Of a DNA stretch of 64,000 nucleotides, positions 1 through 13,499 are shown piece after piece (positions within the stretch are counted from its first letter, which is position 1; the number at the start of each line of letters is the position of its first letter). This DNA comes from Limanda limanda (Eukaryota; Chordata; Actinopteri; Pleuronectiformes; Pleuronectidae): assembly GCF_963576545.1 (NCBI RefSeq), contig NC_083648.1, positions 13,655,239 to 13,719,238 of the forward strand, in the 5' to 3' direction. Position numbers and translations under genes: made by a program. The notes beneath the pieces were generated by a model. That model did not search any database. It worked only from the letters and a program-made list of their open reading frames with translations, and was not told the DNA's origin.

Positions 1-387
1 ATTTTCCTCGCGGATGAAAGGTTCCGAGGGGAGGGCTACAAGGAGGGATTTGAAAGAGGAAAATGCAGAGGATTGCAGGAGGGCCATAGACATGGGGCCT
101 CTCATGGGGCCAAGTTGTCAACTGAAATTTCCTTCTATTATGGGTTCGCCATCACATGGAAGTGCCTTCTCCAAAATAAAACAGATGTCAAATCAAGAAA
201 GCGTATAAAAACTCTGGAGGCTCTCTTGGGTTTAATCCAAAACTCTTCTCACAATGATCCACAGTCTGCGACACTACAGGAGGAAATGGAGAAGCTTCGG
301 GCCAAGTTCAGACAGGTCTGCTCGATGTTGAATGTCCCAACTGACTTCAAGGATCACATCAAAACCTCCCAAGGGACTTCTTTCTGA
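1..387 (+). CDS. lto1: LTO1 (ORAOV1) homolog, 3' part, uninterrupted reading frame
   Basis: The frame is open from base 1 to TGA at 385-387 and gives 128 residues starting IFLADERF, which aligns with human LTO1 from about residue 8; only some ten N-terminal residues lie outside the window. The Gly-spaced deca-GX3 region ([19 protein letters not shown], then [11 protein letters not shown]) is plain, followed by FAITWKCLL and the C-terminal end GTSF. LTO1 pairs with YAE1 as the adaptor that brings the ABC protein ABCE1 to the cytosolic iron-sulfur assembly machinery; its C-terminal aromatic residue docks on the targeting complex. No intron interrupts the frame, while the human gene has several coding exons. 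Convergent with ppm1l. Identity is strong; whether this is the parental gene or an expressed retrocopy is open. Confidence 0.85.
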   Translation: MFLADERFRGEGYKEGFERGKCRGLQEGHRHGASHGAKLSTEISFYYGFAITWKCLLQNKTDVKSRKRIKTLEALLGLIQNSSHNDPQSATLQEEMEKLRAKFRQVCSMLNVPTDFKDHIKTSQGTSF

Positions 388-836
388 ATCACTCTTGATC
401 GTGATGATGATGAGGAGGAGCTGAGAGGACACCTGCAATCCGAACATTATTTTCATCCCCTTTTGGATGTGGACTATTTGAGTTTTGACATTTCTATTTT
501 TCTGGGACATATCCTGAAGTGGACTCTTTTTGTTGGAGTTTGTTTATTGTTTTTCGAATGGATCTAATTTATGTTTACGTCTCTTCATAAAAAATAAATA
601 AGAGACCCATGATTCAATACTTGTACATGTCCTGTGTGTTTACAATATGTATAGTTAAAAGTCATATATGATATGACTTTTAACTATTTATATTTTGATA
701 AGTTTCCTTTTGGTTATATGTGAGAATAACCTTTGTGTGGCTTAGTTAATTAATGTAAATAAATTATTGTCAGGGCTCTCCCTGGCTGGCACCCCAGAAA
801 GAAAAAATAAACTACACAACTAGTAAACTTATGCCG
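388..836 (+). other. lto1 3' UTR and spacer
   Basis: An AT-rich tail follows the lto1 stop. A canonical AATAAA at 593-598 (and a shifted partner just after) is the likely polyadenylation signal, so the 3' UTR would be about 220 bases. The rest up to 836 is AT-rich with no gene that I can see. A short A-rich stretch at 589-600 is not long enough to be a convincing retroposed poly(A) tail. Confidence 0.5.
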
Positions 837-1137
837 TTAATTGAGTTGCTTTGTCACAATTATTTTTGAAACTACTCTTATTTACTGTCCACACTCCACT
901 GCACTGCAGCTTGACCTTTAAAATGTGAATCATTGATTTCTTTAGGAAGAAAAGTGCAAAATCAATGGTACAAATCACAAATGATACTGACGAGAACCGC
1001 AGGTCAAGAGGTCATTGCTTAATAAAAGTGTTGGAGCTGTGGGCCAATAGTAGGTCAAGCATTATGCATACAATATAATGAAAAATGTACTATTACTAAT
1101 AATAATCAACAATGAAAACTATAGGCCAACAAAAGGA
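837..1137 (+). repeat. Dispersed repeat, copy A (direct partner at 4006-4348)
   Basis: This roughly 300-base segment is nearly the same, in the same orientation, as 4006-4348 inside ppm1l. Both start TTAATTGAGTTGCTTTGTCA and end around GCCAACAAAAGGA. Copy A lacks two short insertions seen in copy B (an extra ATTT and about 25 bases after CTGCACTGCAG). Substitutions are few, so the copying was fairly recent. No coding capacity or terminal inverted repeat was found. Confidence 0.85.
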
Positions 1138-1410
1138 TTCTATTTTTTAAAGTAATCTAGGGAGTTCTGAATTTGGCTCCCAAGTGCTCTGTGACGTGTA
1201 TAATGGAAAACTACAAATGAATCAGAATCTGAAAATGTCACCTGTGAGCATGCATTTACTAAAGCCACATCTTTTTCATAATACAAACTAAAGGTAGGAA
1301 ACAGATTTCAGATTGAAGAGTTTAATATAGATTGTTTTTCCCATACAGAAATTCTCAACACATAACCGTCCCTATGAAACACAGACTGCATCTCAGGTTA
1401 ACTTGATCTG

Positions 1411-2996
<1,586 letters not shown>

Positions 2997-5900
2997 CTAC
3001 TGCCCCTTCTTGCTGCTCTTGCCGGCTCCACTCTTGAATTTCACCACCATGACGGTAATGTTGGGGGCAGCCGCGGTAGAAGGACTGAAGGACGATGCTC
3101 TTGGCGCCGAAGTGAGGCTCGTCCAGGCGCTCGCGGACGAACCGGACGGCCTCCTCGTTGCTGAAGGCGTCCCACAGGCCGTCGGAGGCCAGGATCATGA
3201 ACTCCGGCTGCAGTTTGTCCAGGTCAAAGGTCATGACGTCCGGGTCGGGGATGACCACGTTGAGGTTTTTCAGTGGGTAGTCCCCGAGAGAGCGGGACAT
3301 CGCCAGGATTCCCTGCACTCTCCAGGAGCCGTTGAAACTGATGAAACCTCCTGGAAATGAAGATTAAAATGAATGAATGTGTAAAGACAATGAAAATAAA
3401 TCACAGACTGTTTTGAGTCTTCGTTTGACCAATGAGAAAACTTCTGTCTAACTGCTGTGCGAGTGTTACGAAAGCTGAGTGTGTAGTAGCTACTGCTCTA
3501 AGACTCAATTGAATTGAGGTAACACAGGCTATCTTGAGAAAATCCTTTGATCACATAGATTAGGTATCTATTTCTGACACTGTGCTTAATACAATGCTGT
3601 ACCTAAATAGACCAGCAGGAGACAGTCAAGAGCCCTGATAATCCTGCACTACACATACCTGTGCAGATCCAATATACAGGGATGTTTAGTGCAGGTGTAC
3701 GCTTTACATTTCAGTATTTTTTGGTCCCCTACGTACCTGCCCTCTTGATCCTCTTGCGTTCTTTGAGCTGATAGGGTTTGTGATCATGTGAAAGTGCAAC
3801 AGCGTTCCCGTCTTTGTCGCACAGCACGCCGCGAGAGTCTCCAACGTTGGCCACCGTGAGTTCCCTGTCCGACAGCAGCGCCACCAGACACGTTGTTCCT
3901 GCCAGAGAGACAGAAAGAGAAAAATTAAAGGGAAGGAAAAAGTAGAGGGCGCTGTTAGATTTAGACTTCTGGGAGCGTTGGCATCTGGTATATTTATTAT
4001 GATTATTAATTGAGTTGCTTTGTCACAATTATTTTTGAAACTACTCTTATTTATTTACTGTCCACACTCCACTGCACTGCAGTAATATGTGATGCAACAT
4101 AGGGCAGCTTGACCTTTAAAATGTGAATCATTGATTTTTTTGGAAGAAAAGTGCAAAATCAATGGTACAAATCACAAATGATACTGACAGGAACCACAGT
4201 TCAATAGGTCATTGCTTAATAAAAGTGTTGGAGCTGTGGGCCAGTAGTAGGTCAAGCATTATGCATACAATATAATGACAAAAAAGTACTACTACCAAAC
4301 TATTACTAATAATAATCAACGATGAAAAACAATAAGCCAACAAAAGGAAACATAATCTCAAATTTATGCCGCCTACAGCAGCATTATGTTACAACACGAC
4401 AGTCTCACACTTCTCAGTCTACACTTTGAGTGAAGTGCACGAAGGGATTCATTCAAGAGTTAAATGTCAGCCGGGAAACGAGAGAGAGAGAGAGAATATC
4501 ATACAGGATACTGTCTGATTTGATTTGATAGCCGAGGAGCTATGAAGTACAGTGTCCTTTAAGAGGCAGGCAGCCTGAACGCAGAACGCACCAGCACTTG
4601 AAGGCATCATTTTAACGTCTCTGCTTAAGGTGAAGGAGATATGACACGGAATATTTCATGGTAATGTTGAGTGTTTTAAACGAAAATCTAGAAACACTCT
4701 GTAAGAAAGATATTTGTGTTTCTGAGATGCCTTTTCACATTTTAATTCACAACCAGAATTAGCGCCCCCACAGTTGAATGCCTCTGCCGACCTGAACAGT
4801 TTTAGTCCACCCACATTCTTTTCCATACTCACAAGAGGTCAACGTGACTTTGACTTTGGACCACCCAAATTATTGAGTTCATCTTTGAGTCCCTTGAGGT
4901 GTGAGATAACGCGTTTCATTTAGCGAAATGTGTGTTTTGTGAGGTCACAGTGACGTTGAACTTTGGCAACTAAAATCTGATCATTAATCTGAAAACCCAC
5001 CTTTTCTACAAATGTTCTGATGCTGATTGTCCAACCCCCTCCCAACTGACCCCCCAACACACACACACAGCACATATTTCCCTCCCCACCACTGCCCTCT
5101 CCCCTCCTGACCTGCTTCGTCGTGGTTGACAGAGAGCTTGTCCAGAATCTCCCGATCCACGGACAGGATGCGTTGCTCCAGGATGCTGCCGTAAGTCGCG
5201 GCGCTGTCCCTCCTCTCCTTCTCGAAGGCCTGCAGCTGCTGCTTCAGGGAGTCGGGCAGGTGGGCCTTCACATAGTCAGCTGCAGCCTGGGGGGGGGGTA
5301 CAGATGTTTATTTGCTGTCAAATGATTACAGGATTTTTTTGAGGAGAAGTTGAGAAAAATCTGCTTTTACGGCTGCACAAAATTATATGTTTATAGACAT
5401 TTCATCACACTTTTAGATTAATTATCCTTTATAATATTGTAAAATGGGGATCTGTCTGCTGTGGTTGCCAGGTGATACGTTTCTATACAACTCTAATTAA
5501 GAAGAGTGGCTTTTTTCATTCCATAAAGCAACTGCTCTGCGCTGAATTATTGAACATCCTTTAGCCCACTTGCCCCCCCCCCCCCCCTTCACTTATCTGC
5601 TTCTTCTCTCATTTTCTCTGCCAAGATTTCCATTATGCTAATGTGGTTGAATGAAATGCAAAAATGGGGGAAATATACCATCTTATTAATATCCTGGTAG
5701 AAGCAGAATACATATACTCAAAGTTCATGTGGAAATTAGGACAGAATCGGGCCAATCAATCCACATGCTTTGCTGCAGTTTGATTTAGCAATTCTGCAAC
5801 ACAAGTATGTGTCTCCTTATGTTAACAAAGAATTCATTTATTATTATTTATTAAGTTATGCTCTGGTACCTTTTTCTACTTTTCATGAATATGATCATGA

Positions 5901-8319
5901 ATTTGTGTTTCAATTAATGACTGAGCAGCACTTCCTCGATGATACTTTTGATACATTTGACTTTTTACAATAACTGAACTAACAACCACTGTGATTTCAT
6001 TCAAAATGTTTATCCTGCAGCAAAGTGGAACAGGAAGTGAAGTACATTAGGGAACAAGGAGATGAAATATAATATGAGATTAATACATTACTTAGGATCA
6101 TTAGAATAAAACCTCTTCCTGCTGCCCCGATCTTTAATTCCCCTTTGCTCGACAAATGCACTCATTCATTTCTTGAATTAGAAGAGAGAGAGAGAGAGAT
6201 AGATAATTAGAGAGAGAGAGAGAGAGAGAATTAGCGAGATGGAGAGATAGACAGATAGATAGATAGAAAGGGAGATAGATAGATAGATAGAGCGAGAGAG
6301 AGAGAGAGAGGTTCAAGTGTAAATTTCCATTTGCAGTAAACATTTGAAAACACCAGTGTCTTTGCAGCTACAAGGCCATACAAATTTCTCAAATAATATT
6401 CAGCCCGAGGATTTAATAATGTGTATGTGATAGCTTCATAAAAAGGTAGAGTCAGTATGTGACTGTAAATTTTATTTTATACAGAAAAAGCAGAGTTAAA
6501 GCCTTTTAAAGTTGCAAACTGCTCACAGCTCCTGCTTCAGTAGCAAACTGTGTCAGTAAATCAGGATAAAAAGAGCTGCGGTATGTGCTGACTTTTACAA
6601 TTCTGGGCCATTACTCACAACTAGAGATGATAAAAAAATAAATAAAGCTGTGTTTGAGAAGTTTCCTGCATAAGTTTAGAGCCAGAACAGACTGCACTGC
6701 CAGAGCAACCCGGTTTTATCTGCCCATATATTTGACTTGGCAACATCGCTTCACTTAGTGTGTTTGTGCGAATGGGTGTGTGTTTGTCTGCAGTTGTGCC
6801 AACCGGCAAACAAACACTACAAGCAAATAAACATTCTGAGCTGTTCACTTGAACATTTTTCCACCAACATTATTAACGTTGAAAGTCCTAGAGGCTAAAC
6901 ACAACTTTGTCAAATGAACTTTAACTTTATAGACTATAGACACTGATTTTCTGTTACTGCTCTGGAAACTGTTTATTACTGAGTATGTTTCCATATAATC
7001 ATGATGAGTTCTGTGTACTGATGCTAATGACCCCGTAATAGCTGAAGGTAAATTTATTAAAATTTAATTATTAATAATAAATACATTTCTATAATTTAAT
7101 TGAGTAAATTCAACTAAATAATCAAATTAAATTAAATTGTATCAATGTAATGTCAGATGGACCTATTACGTTTGAGGTAAAAAATCCAAATTTACGGTGA
7201 CGACTGAAAGATGGAATTAAAATAAGATACAAGGTAAAGATAAAGGAATGTGGGATCAAGAACCACAAATGTGAATATAGACACAAAGAGAAGAAAGGGA
7301 AAAAACAGATGTCAGAAGAGAGAAAGTGTGAGAGAGAAAGTGTGAGAGAGACAGGAAGGAAAAATATTTGTTAATGGGACGGGAACTGAGTTTGTTGTCT
7401 CCCTTGCTCTCTAACTGAACACAACCACAAAAAACAAGAGTTTTTTGCTGTGTAAGGTTAAAACTGGATGCACATCATGTGTGACAGAGGAACAGCTATT
7501 TACAAACTTTTTCCACAGAGCAGTAAAAGTGCTTTAAATAAAACGAAAACAGGGTCTTCCCCCTTAAACAGTGCAGCAACTCTCTGGACTTGAGACAAAT
7601 AAAGTCTGTACAGTCATCTAGAAACTGGGCTTTATGCCAGTCCCCTTAGGTTTGCAGGTTGAGGAAATATAGGTTGAATAAAAAATAAAATGTTGTGCAT
7701 GAAGACATGGGCTCTAAATATGGAACTCAAGCAGTATTACACTGTGAAATTAGTCCAGAGCAGGAACCCCAGGGGACCTGGTGATAGTGACAGATGGTGC
7801 ACGACATGTGGCCTGTAGGCAGCCATGAGAAACTACTGACCCTTGACAAGGCAAGGCAAGGCCACACACACGCACACGCACACACACACAGACAAACACA
7901 CACACTCTTTTGTGATGAATCCCAAGTCAACTCCCTGGCAATGGCATGGAGGAGGTGTGCACACAAAAGAAGAACACAATGGTGGGGTGGGGAGGGGGAA
8001 GTGGTGCATTTGAAAAAGGGGGTGAGTATGAAGTGCTGTATCGCATGAGCCCCAATTCAAATAACTGTGTTCCCATAGTAACCAGCATCTCTATGGTGTC
8101 CAGCAGAGACTTTGTTACAGTTCTGTCATGACACTGTATATTCTGGAATGAAAAGAGACTGAAGACATATTATTTTAATATGGGGGGGTTTCTTTATTCC
8201 AGTATAAGAGAAAAGACCGTAGGCTTTCTCCAGGATGTATTTGTGTGTTCTGCCTAATCTGAATCAAAGCGATAATGAGAGCTATTGCAGCATCAGGTCT
8301 ATAGGGGTGATGGGTCTGC

Positions 8320-8401
<82 letters not shown>

Positions 8402-8837
8402 GTAAGCCTGAGTAGCCTCTCCCAGTCCCGCAGCCTACCTCTCCACCGTGGCCGTCAAAAATCCCGAAGATCGACGGGTGGCTCTTGTTGGCGATGTCGG
8501 TGAGCACCTCGAACCTGTCCTCCATGTGGTCCCTGCGGCCCTGGATGGAGTACACGGCCACGTTGTTGTTCTTGAAGTCCCAGGTCTTGGAGAACTCGGC
8601 GTCCAGGATGCTGAGGCCTCCAAGCCGGTCGTTCTGCATCATCTCCGCCACTTTCCCCTTCACCATCTTCACGGCATCCCGGCTGGACTTGACGATGGTC
8701 TTCACCTCGTCCGTGTGGAAGAAGTAGCTCCACAGCGCCAGACTGATGCAGAGCAGGAACAGCGTCTCAGGCCTGAGGAGGAAATAGCGCATGATCCGAC
8801 CCAGAAGAGACAAGAGCGTCATTGTGTCTCCTATCAT
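2997..8837 (-). CDS. ppm1l: Protein phosphatase 1L (PP2C family), four exons, frameshifted 3' end
   Basis: Exons: 8439-8837, 5112-5286, 3737-3898, 2997-3350, all with GT-AG borders. Start MIGDTMTLLSLLGR matches vertebrate PPM1L; an in-frame ATG at 8885 is probably in the 5' UTR. A membrane segment (LFLLCISLALWSYFF, residues about 25-40) anchors this Mg/Mn-dependent Ser/Thr phosphatase in the ER, where family work places it acting on TAK1/ASK1 signalling, CERT and IRE1. PP2C motifs are visible: RRDHMEDR, FDGHGGE, VANVGDSRGVL, AMSRSLGDY, ASDGLWD. Near the end the conserved DNITVMVVKF is broken: the reading frame passes CP and then runs QHYRHGG to a stop at 2992, whereas NITVMVVKFKSG continues in another frame to a stop at 2997-2999. 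The metal-binding Asp codon of DNIT is lost. It is either a base error near a five-G run or a true lesion. Confidence 0.9.
4006..4348 (+). repeat. Dispersed repeat, copy B, in the ppm1l intron between exons 3 and 2
   Basis: Partner of 837-1137 in direct orientation about 3.2 kb away. It carries an extra ATTT after TCTTATTT and about 25 extra bases (TAATATGTGATGCAACATAG and on) that copy A lacks. The two copies bracket the 3' half of ppm1l, so unequal exchange between them could delete or duplicate exons 3 and 4. Confidence 0.85.
5287..8438 (-). other. ppm1l intron 1 with simple repeats
   Basis: The large first intron. It holds a C run (about 5573-5587), a GA/GATA mixed tract (about 6186-6310), short AC tracts (about 7862-7906) and the long TG tract described separately. 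Short open frames, for example 5770-5973, have no recognisable similarity and no splice context. I see no other gene here. Confidence 0.6.
8324..8400. repeat. (TG)n microsatellite next to the ppm1l exon 1 donor
   Basis: About 38 TG units. On the ppm1l transcript this is CA repeat beginning only about 38 bases downstream of the exon 1 splice donor at 8437-8438. Confidence 0.97.
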
Positions 8838-9420
8838 CACACGCAGCCGAACTGTCCCTCTGTCCCTCTCTCCCTTTTGGCACAATTCACTCCATCCGCC
8901 CGGCGGGATCGTGAAGAATTCAAATCACTACCACGATGCCCGACCGGGGCTGGATCTCAACATTTACAGCGCAGCTCCGCGGAGGCCCGTCCTGTCTGCT
9001 CCCGGGACTTTTACGCACAGTGCGCGGCTGGCTGTCAGACACCGGGGCCTCATGGACTCGGTGCGATCGGTCCTATCCGCGGCCCTCTGCACATTCCCCG
9101 GGTTGAGCCGCTCTCCCCCGGCCCATTGTAGGATGGGGACACTCCGGGTAGGACCCACCTGGAACAGAGACGCGAGGGCCACCGGGGGGAAGGCGACTGT
9201 GGACGCTGCGGCTCGCTGGTGTCCTCCCTTTCCGCCGATGACCCCGTGTCTCCTCTCGGTCGGATCCGTCTCGGCTCGGTCTCTCCGCATCAACACGAGC
9301 CCGACAGTCTCTGCTAACACACCTCCATTCCCGATCCGCGTCAAAGCACCGAGAGACAGCCGGCGCTGAACCGGAAGTGGAGGGTGGTTGAATCAATAAA
9401 GCCTCGTCAACGCACCGTGC
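8838..9420 (-). promoter_or_regulatory. ppm1l 5' UTR and CpG-rich promoter
   Basis: From the ppm1l start codon to about 9.4 kb the sequence turns GC- and CpG-rich (GGCGGGATCG, CTCCGCGGAGG, CGGTGCGATCGG and others), then drops back to AT-rich. Several long open frames on both strands here are typical of CpG islands, not genes. No TATA box was seen, so initiation is probably dispersed. The exact start site cannot be read. Confidence 0.6.
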
Positions 9421-9658
9421 TGTACGTGGGTGCGCAGTTGAAGGACTTTATTTTGAAAGTGCAAAGCGGATGTGGAGGGTTTTGATAATGGCCAACTTGA
9501 GACTGCTCATTTTCTAACAGCAGTCGGCGCTGTCGGGTGTGCGCTGCTGCAGACCCGTAGCACACACAAGCAAAACCGTTGCGCCAATGGAGTTGGCTGC
9601 GGAATCATACCGTGACGTCATACGGTATAATCCTGCAGAGCATGCTCTTAATAAATGT

Positions 9659-9886
<228 letters not shown>

Positions 9887-10319
9887 CATGTATTATTACC
9901 ATCACACAAAATAGCACAATAAAATACAGTACAATACAAAATACACACATATGATAGAAATATTACACATACAACAAACTTTCGATACAAAAATGCTGAA
10001 TTGTAACAAATTATTAATTACCGAAAATAAGTGCTGCAGAGGCTGAGCCACTGTTGAGGGCTGGCTTAGAAAGATCTTTCCACTGAGCAAAGCCTTTCCC
10101 CTAGTGGTTGTTTGAAGTAATGTAACTCTGGTCCGCCCATCTTCTTCAGTCAGCAAGTTTGGGGGTAGATACGTTTTATTATACAAGTAAAAATCTGTTA
10201 GAGGTGTATCTGAAAAGAGTGACAACAGAACAAATGGAATATTTAAAGGATCACAACAGGACAATTCATATACATATGCATACAAATATATATAAATGTA
10301 TATACTTGAATATATATTG

Positions 10320-10369
<50 letters not shown>

Positions 10370-11219
10370 AATGATGGAAAAAGGATGCATTGCGTTGCAT
10401 TGCGTTAGTAACACTGTTATGTAACGTTTTATGGTACGTTAAATGATGTTATAAGTAATAATTTGATGCAACATCATGTTGCGTTACGTAACATAATGTT
10501 GCAATGCTTATGTTACACTGTTCTGTTCTGTTAAATGACGTATTGTTCATTAATGTTACATGAAGTTAAATCTTGTTAGGTTTTATATGTGTCTGTGGGA
10601 AATAAATCAGAGTAAATGTCAGAGGTTGAAACTACATCCAACACTCATTGTGAGACATGAGGTTCTGTTCAGTGCGGCTGGGTTTCAATGATCTTTACTG
10701 GTTATTTGGATTTCTTAGATCAAGGGAAGTGAATGTTTGGATCAATGTTACCACGCCGCCTGTTGGGACATTGATCCTTTTCCCACTGGGTGTAGGGTGA
10801 TCCATTTTCTGCTTTTGAGGTCCTGCCAAATAGTGTGATCACTATGAGATGCAGCCCTCGGTAACTCCATGATTCATTACCAATAATGTCTGAGCTTGTG
10901 CGTGTGTATTCAGCATGTCTGTGCACGCATGTTCTGTGGTTATGTGTCTTTGTTCGTAACTTTATGTTGTGTACTGTTTGTGTACAAAGCAAGCATGTGT
11001 GTGAGCAGCACCTCAGCGGCGTGTACACTCTTGGGCTCTGGAATAATATCCCATATCACAAAGAATAATGTCTTGCCTTGTGCACAACCTGCTTTATTTC
11101 ACATCCCTCAGGAGTCATGTAATCTGTTCTTGCCAGCCCAGCTACCTCCTAATATCCCCTGTTGTTTTCTGTCCCTTGTTCTGTCATTGGCTTGATAGTG
11201 CAGCACTTGTTGTACTCAG
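9887..11219. other. Spacer between ppm1l and otol1
   Basis: No gene supported. It includes a GA tract (10323-10370, with one interruption) and an odd stretch at 10381-10520 built from reshuffled GTTACGTAAC/TGCGTTGCAT-like words. The remainder has ordinary composition. Confidence 0.5.
10323..10370. repeat. (GA)n microsatellite
   Basis: About 48 bases of GA repeat with an AAAGAG interruption; it gives a spurious Arg-Glu repeat frame. Confidence 0.95.
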
Positions 11220-11408
11220 GGCAATATAAGGAAGGAGGTGAGCTGCATACATCAGTAGTTGAGGAGGATGGAGTGAAAACCCAACACCATCAGCAGGTAA
11301 GAGGCACTTGTTGTTTCCTAATACATTATAATCTGCAGTAGAAACAGCCGTTTGCACATTGCTGCACCTGTTTTGTGTGTTGTCTTCTAACTTCCTCTTT
11401 TTCCACAG
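11220..11408 (+). promoter_or_regulatory. otol1 TATA promoter, non-coding exon 1 and intron 1
   Basis: A TATA-like motif (ATATAAG at 11224-11230) lies ahead of a short non-coding exon that ends CATCAGCAG with the strong donor GTAAGA at 11297. The acceptor TTTCCACAG ends at 11408 and the ATG follows 22 bases later. A focused TATA promoter suits a gene expressed strongly in few cells. The transcription start is inferred to be about 11255. Confidence 0.55.
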
Positions 11409-11430
11409 CACACTGTCCGAAGCTCTCACT

Positions 11431-13278
11431 ATGTTCTCCACTCGCCTCATCTTCCTCACGGCTCTCCTCATGGTCCTGATGGCGGAGCCAGCCTCCAGTG
11501 CCAGGACCACACGCAAACCTCCAAGCAGCAAGAAGCCCCCACGAGCCGGGAGCAGTGGTGGAGGTGGGGGTGGAGGTTCTGGACGAACCACCACCTCTAG
11601 CAGCCAGAACACGGAGGAGACCACTGAGTCTATGATGGACACTTACTCCCTGTCCCCATCAGACAGCACCACCTACTCTAATGAAGCTTACTCCACCGAG
11701 TTCGCCACAGACGGCATAGCTCCTCTGATTGCCGACGGAAACTTCACCCTCGACTACAATGAATGCTTCTTCAACTTCTGTGTGTGCTGTCCACCAGAAA
11801 AAGGCCCCGTAGGGCCCATCGGAGAGAGAGGGCCACCAGGACCGACAGGAGAAATGGGCCCTCCAGGTAAGAGAGCTCATGAAAATCAATTTTTAGATGT
11901 CAGAAATTGTCCTTTTTTCCTCATCTTCTCTTTTTCCAGGGTTGGCAGGCGTGATCGGAGAAACAGGGCCAAGAGGGGCACCGGGACTGGCAGGACTACT
12001 CGGAGCCAACGGACTCAATGGCGATTTAGGTACTCTAAGGCTGAACAGAGAGATAGAGAGTTCTTGAATAAGTGTCTCTGCTTGTCTTTCAATATTTCCA
12101 GTATTCTGGTTATGTCGCTTTCTACTCTTTAATTATCAAAACTAACACAGGTGAAAAAGGTGATCAAGGACCTGCAGGAGTTTCTGGTATCCCCGGGATC
12201 CCAGGAAGAGCAGGAGAAAAAGGTAAATAGAATTCAGTGAGAACTTCAGTAGAAATTGTTCAGTTATTACCAAATCTGTTTTAATCATATGAATAGATAC
12301 ATTTTGCATATGTACATGAATATATAAATGTTTTTTCTCATTAAAACATGTTTCCTAAAACTAACATAACTTCTCTACATAGGTGATTTTGGCCCAAGAG
12401 GAGAGAAAGGTGAACGTGGCTTAAGTGGTCTGAAAGGGGACCCGGGAGAAAGAGGAGAGCCTGGCCTGAATGGGACTAAGGGCAGCACCGGCCGAGAGGG
12501 GCCCATGGGTCTCCTGGGGATCTCTGGGACAAAGGGTCAGAAAGGTGAACAAGGACTTTCAGGCGCAGGTTTACCGGGTGTGAGAGGAGAGAAAGGTGAT
12601 GTGGGTGAACTTGGGCCTCTTGGTCTAAGAGGTGAGAAAGGCCCCCCAGGAGTGAATGGAACTAATGGTGAAAAGGGAGAGAGAGGGGAGCTAGGGCCTC
12701 CAGGAGGGAAGGGAGAAGTTGGGGCGAGAGGGCCCCCAGGACCTCCAGGCGGGAGGGGTATGGGAGGGCTGAGGGGGGAACGCGGGCTAAAAGGCGGACG
12801 TGGGCCTCGGGGCGTTAAAGGGCAACAAGGTGAGAGTGTGGAGCAGATTCGCTCGGCCTTCAGCGTGGGTCTGTTCCCCAGCAGGTCCTTCCCCCCGCCC
12901 GGTCTACCTGTGAAGTTCGATAAGGTGTTCTACAATGGGGAGGGGCACTGGGACCCGGCACTCAGCAAGTTCAACATCACCTACCCAGGGGTCTACTTAT
13001 TCAGTTACTACATCACTGTGAGAAACCGGCCCCTCCGTGCTGCCCTGGTGGTCAATGGGGTTCGGAAGCTGCGCACTCGGGACTCTCTCTACGGCCAAGA
13101 CATCGACCAGGCGTCCAACATGGCACTGCTGGAGCTGGGCGAAGGCGACCAGGTGTGGCTGGAGACGCTCAGGGACTGGAACGGGATTTACTCCAGCACC
13201 GAGGACGACAGCACATTCTCCGGCTTCTTGCTTTACCCAGATTCAAAGACCAAACCTAGCGCTGTAGAAAACCTGTGA
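11431..13278 (+). CDS. otol1: Otolin-1, inner-ear collagen-like C1q-domain protein
   Basis: Coding exons 11431-11866, 11940-12029, 12151-12222 and 12383-13278 join in phase (497 residues). Order: signal peptide MFSTRLIFLTALLMVLMAEP; Ser/Thr/Gly-rich linker with RTTRKPP, a glycine run and SSSQNTEETTES; a Cys cluster (ECFFNFCVCCPPEKG); a long Gly-X-Y collagen domain beginning GPVGPIGERGPPG and ending about GPRGVKGQQG; and a C-terminal C1q head (SAFSVGLF, FDKVFYNGEGHWD, FNITYPGVYLFSY, DSTFSGFLLYPD). Otolin is secreted by the otic epithelium, trimerises through collagen and C1q parts, and scaffolds calcium carbonate of otoliths/otoconia with otoconin-90. The collagen exons begin with split Gly codons, as usual for the family. 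It neighbours ppm1l as in human 3q26, which supports the call. Fish may carry two otol1 copies; which one this is cannot be told here. Confidence 0.93.
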
Positions 13279-13477
13279 CGGAAACCTTTGACCTTTCATG
13301 AGCTCTGACTTCTCGTAGCCTCTGCACAGCCTTAAGCCTCCTGCACTGCTCTGTCAAACTAATATGATTCTGCTGATTCTGCTGCTTCAGTATCTGCTGC
13401 TGTCGAGCTAATCAAACCAAACGCTCCGCTTGCCCTGCTGTATACGTTATACTTCTGTATGCAACACTTAACAATGC

Positions 13478-13483
13478 ATTAAA
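13478..13483 (+). terminator. otol1 polyadenylation signal
   Basis: ATTAAA about 200 bases after the otol1 stop, followed by a T/G-containing stretch. This is the only good candidate near the gene. Confidence 0.5.
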
Positions 13484-13499
13484 AATCACTTTGCTTGAA

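Noticed and set aside
14..208. Frame beginning [11 protein letters not shown]
   Set aside because: Overlaps lto1 in another frame with no recognisable similarity.
5770..5973. Small protein in ppm1l intron 1
   Set aside because: AT-rich, no similarity, no promoter or splice context.
8448..9369. Plus-strand frames of 190-230 codons
   Set aside because: Antisense shadow of ppm1l exon 1 and its CpG-rich promoter; no family similarity.
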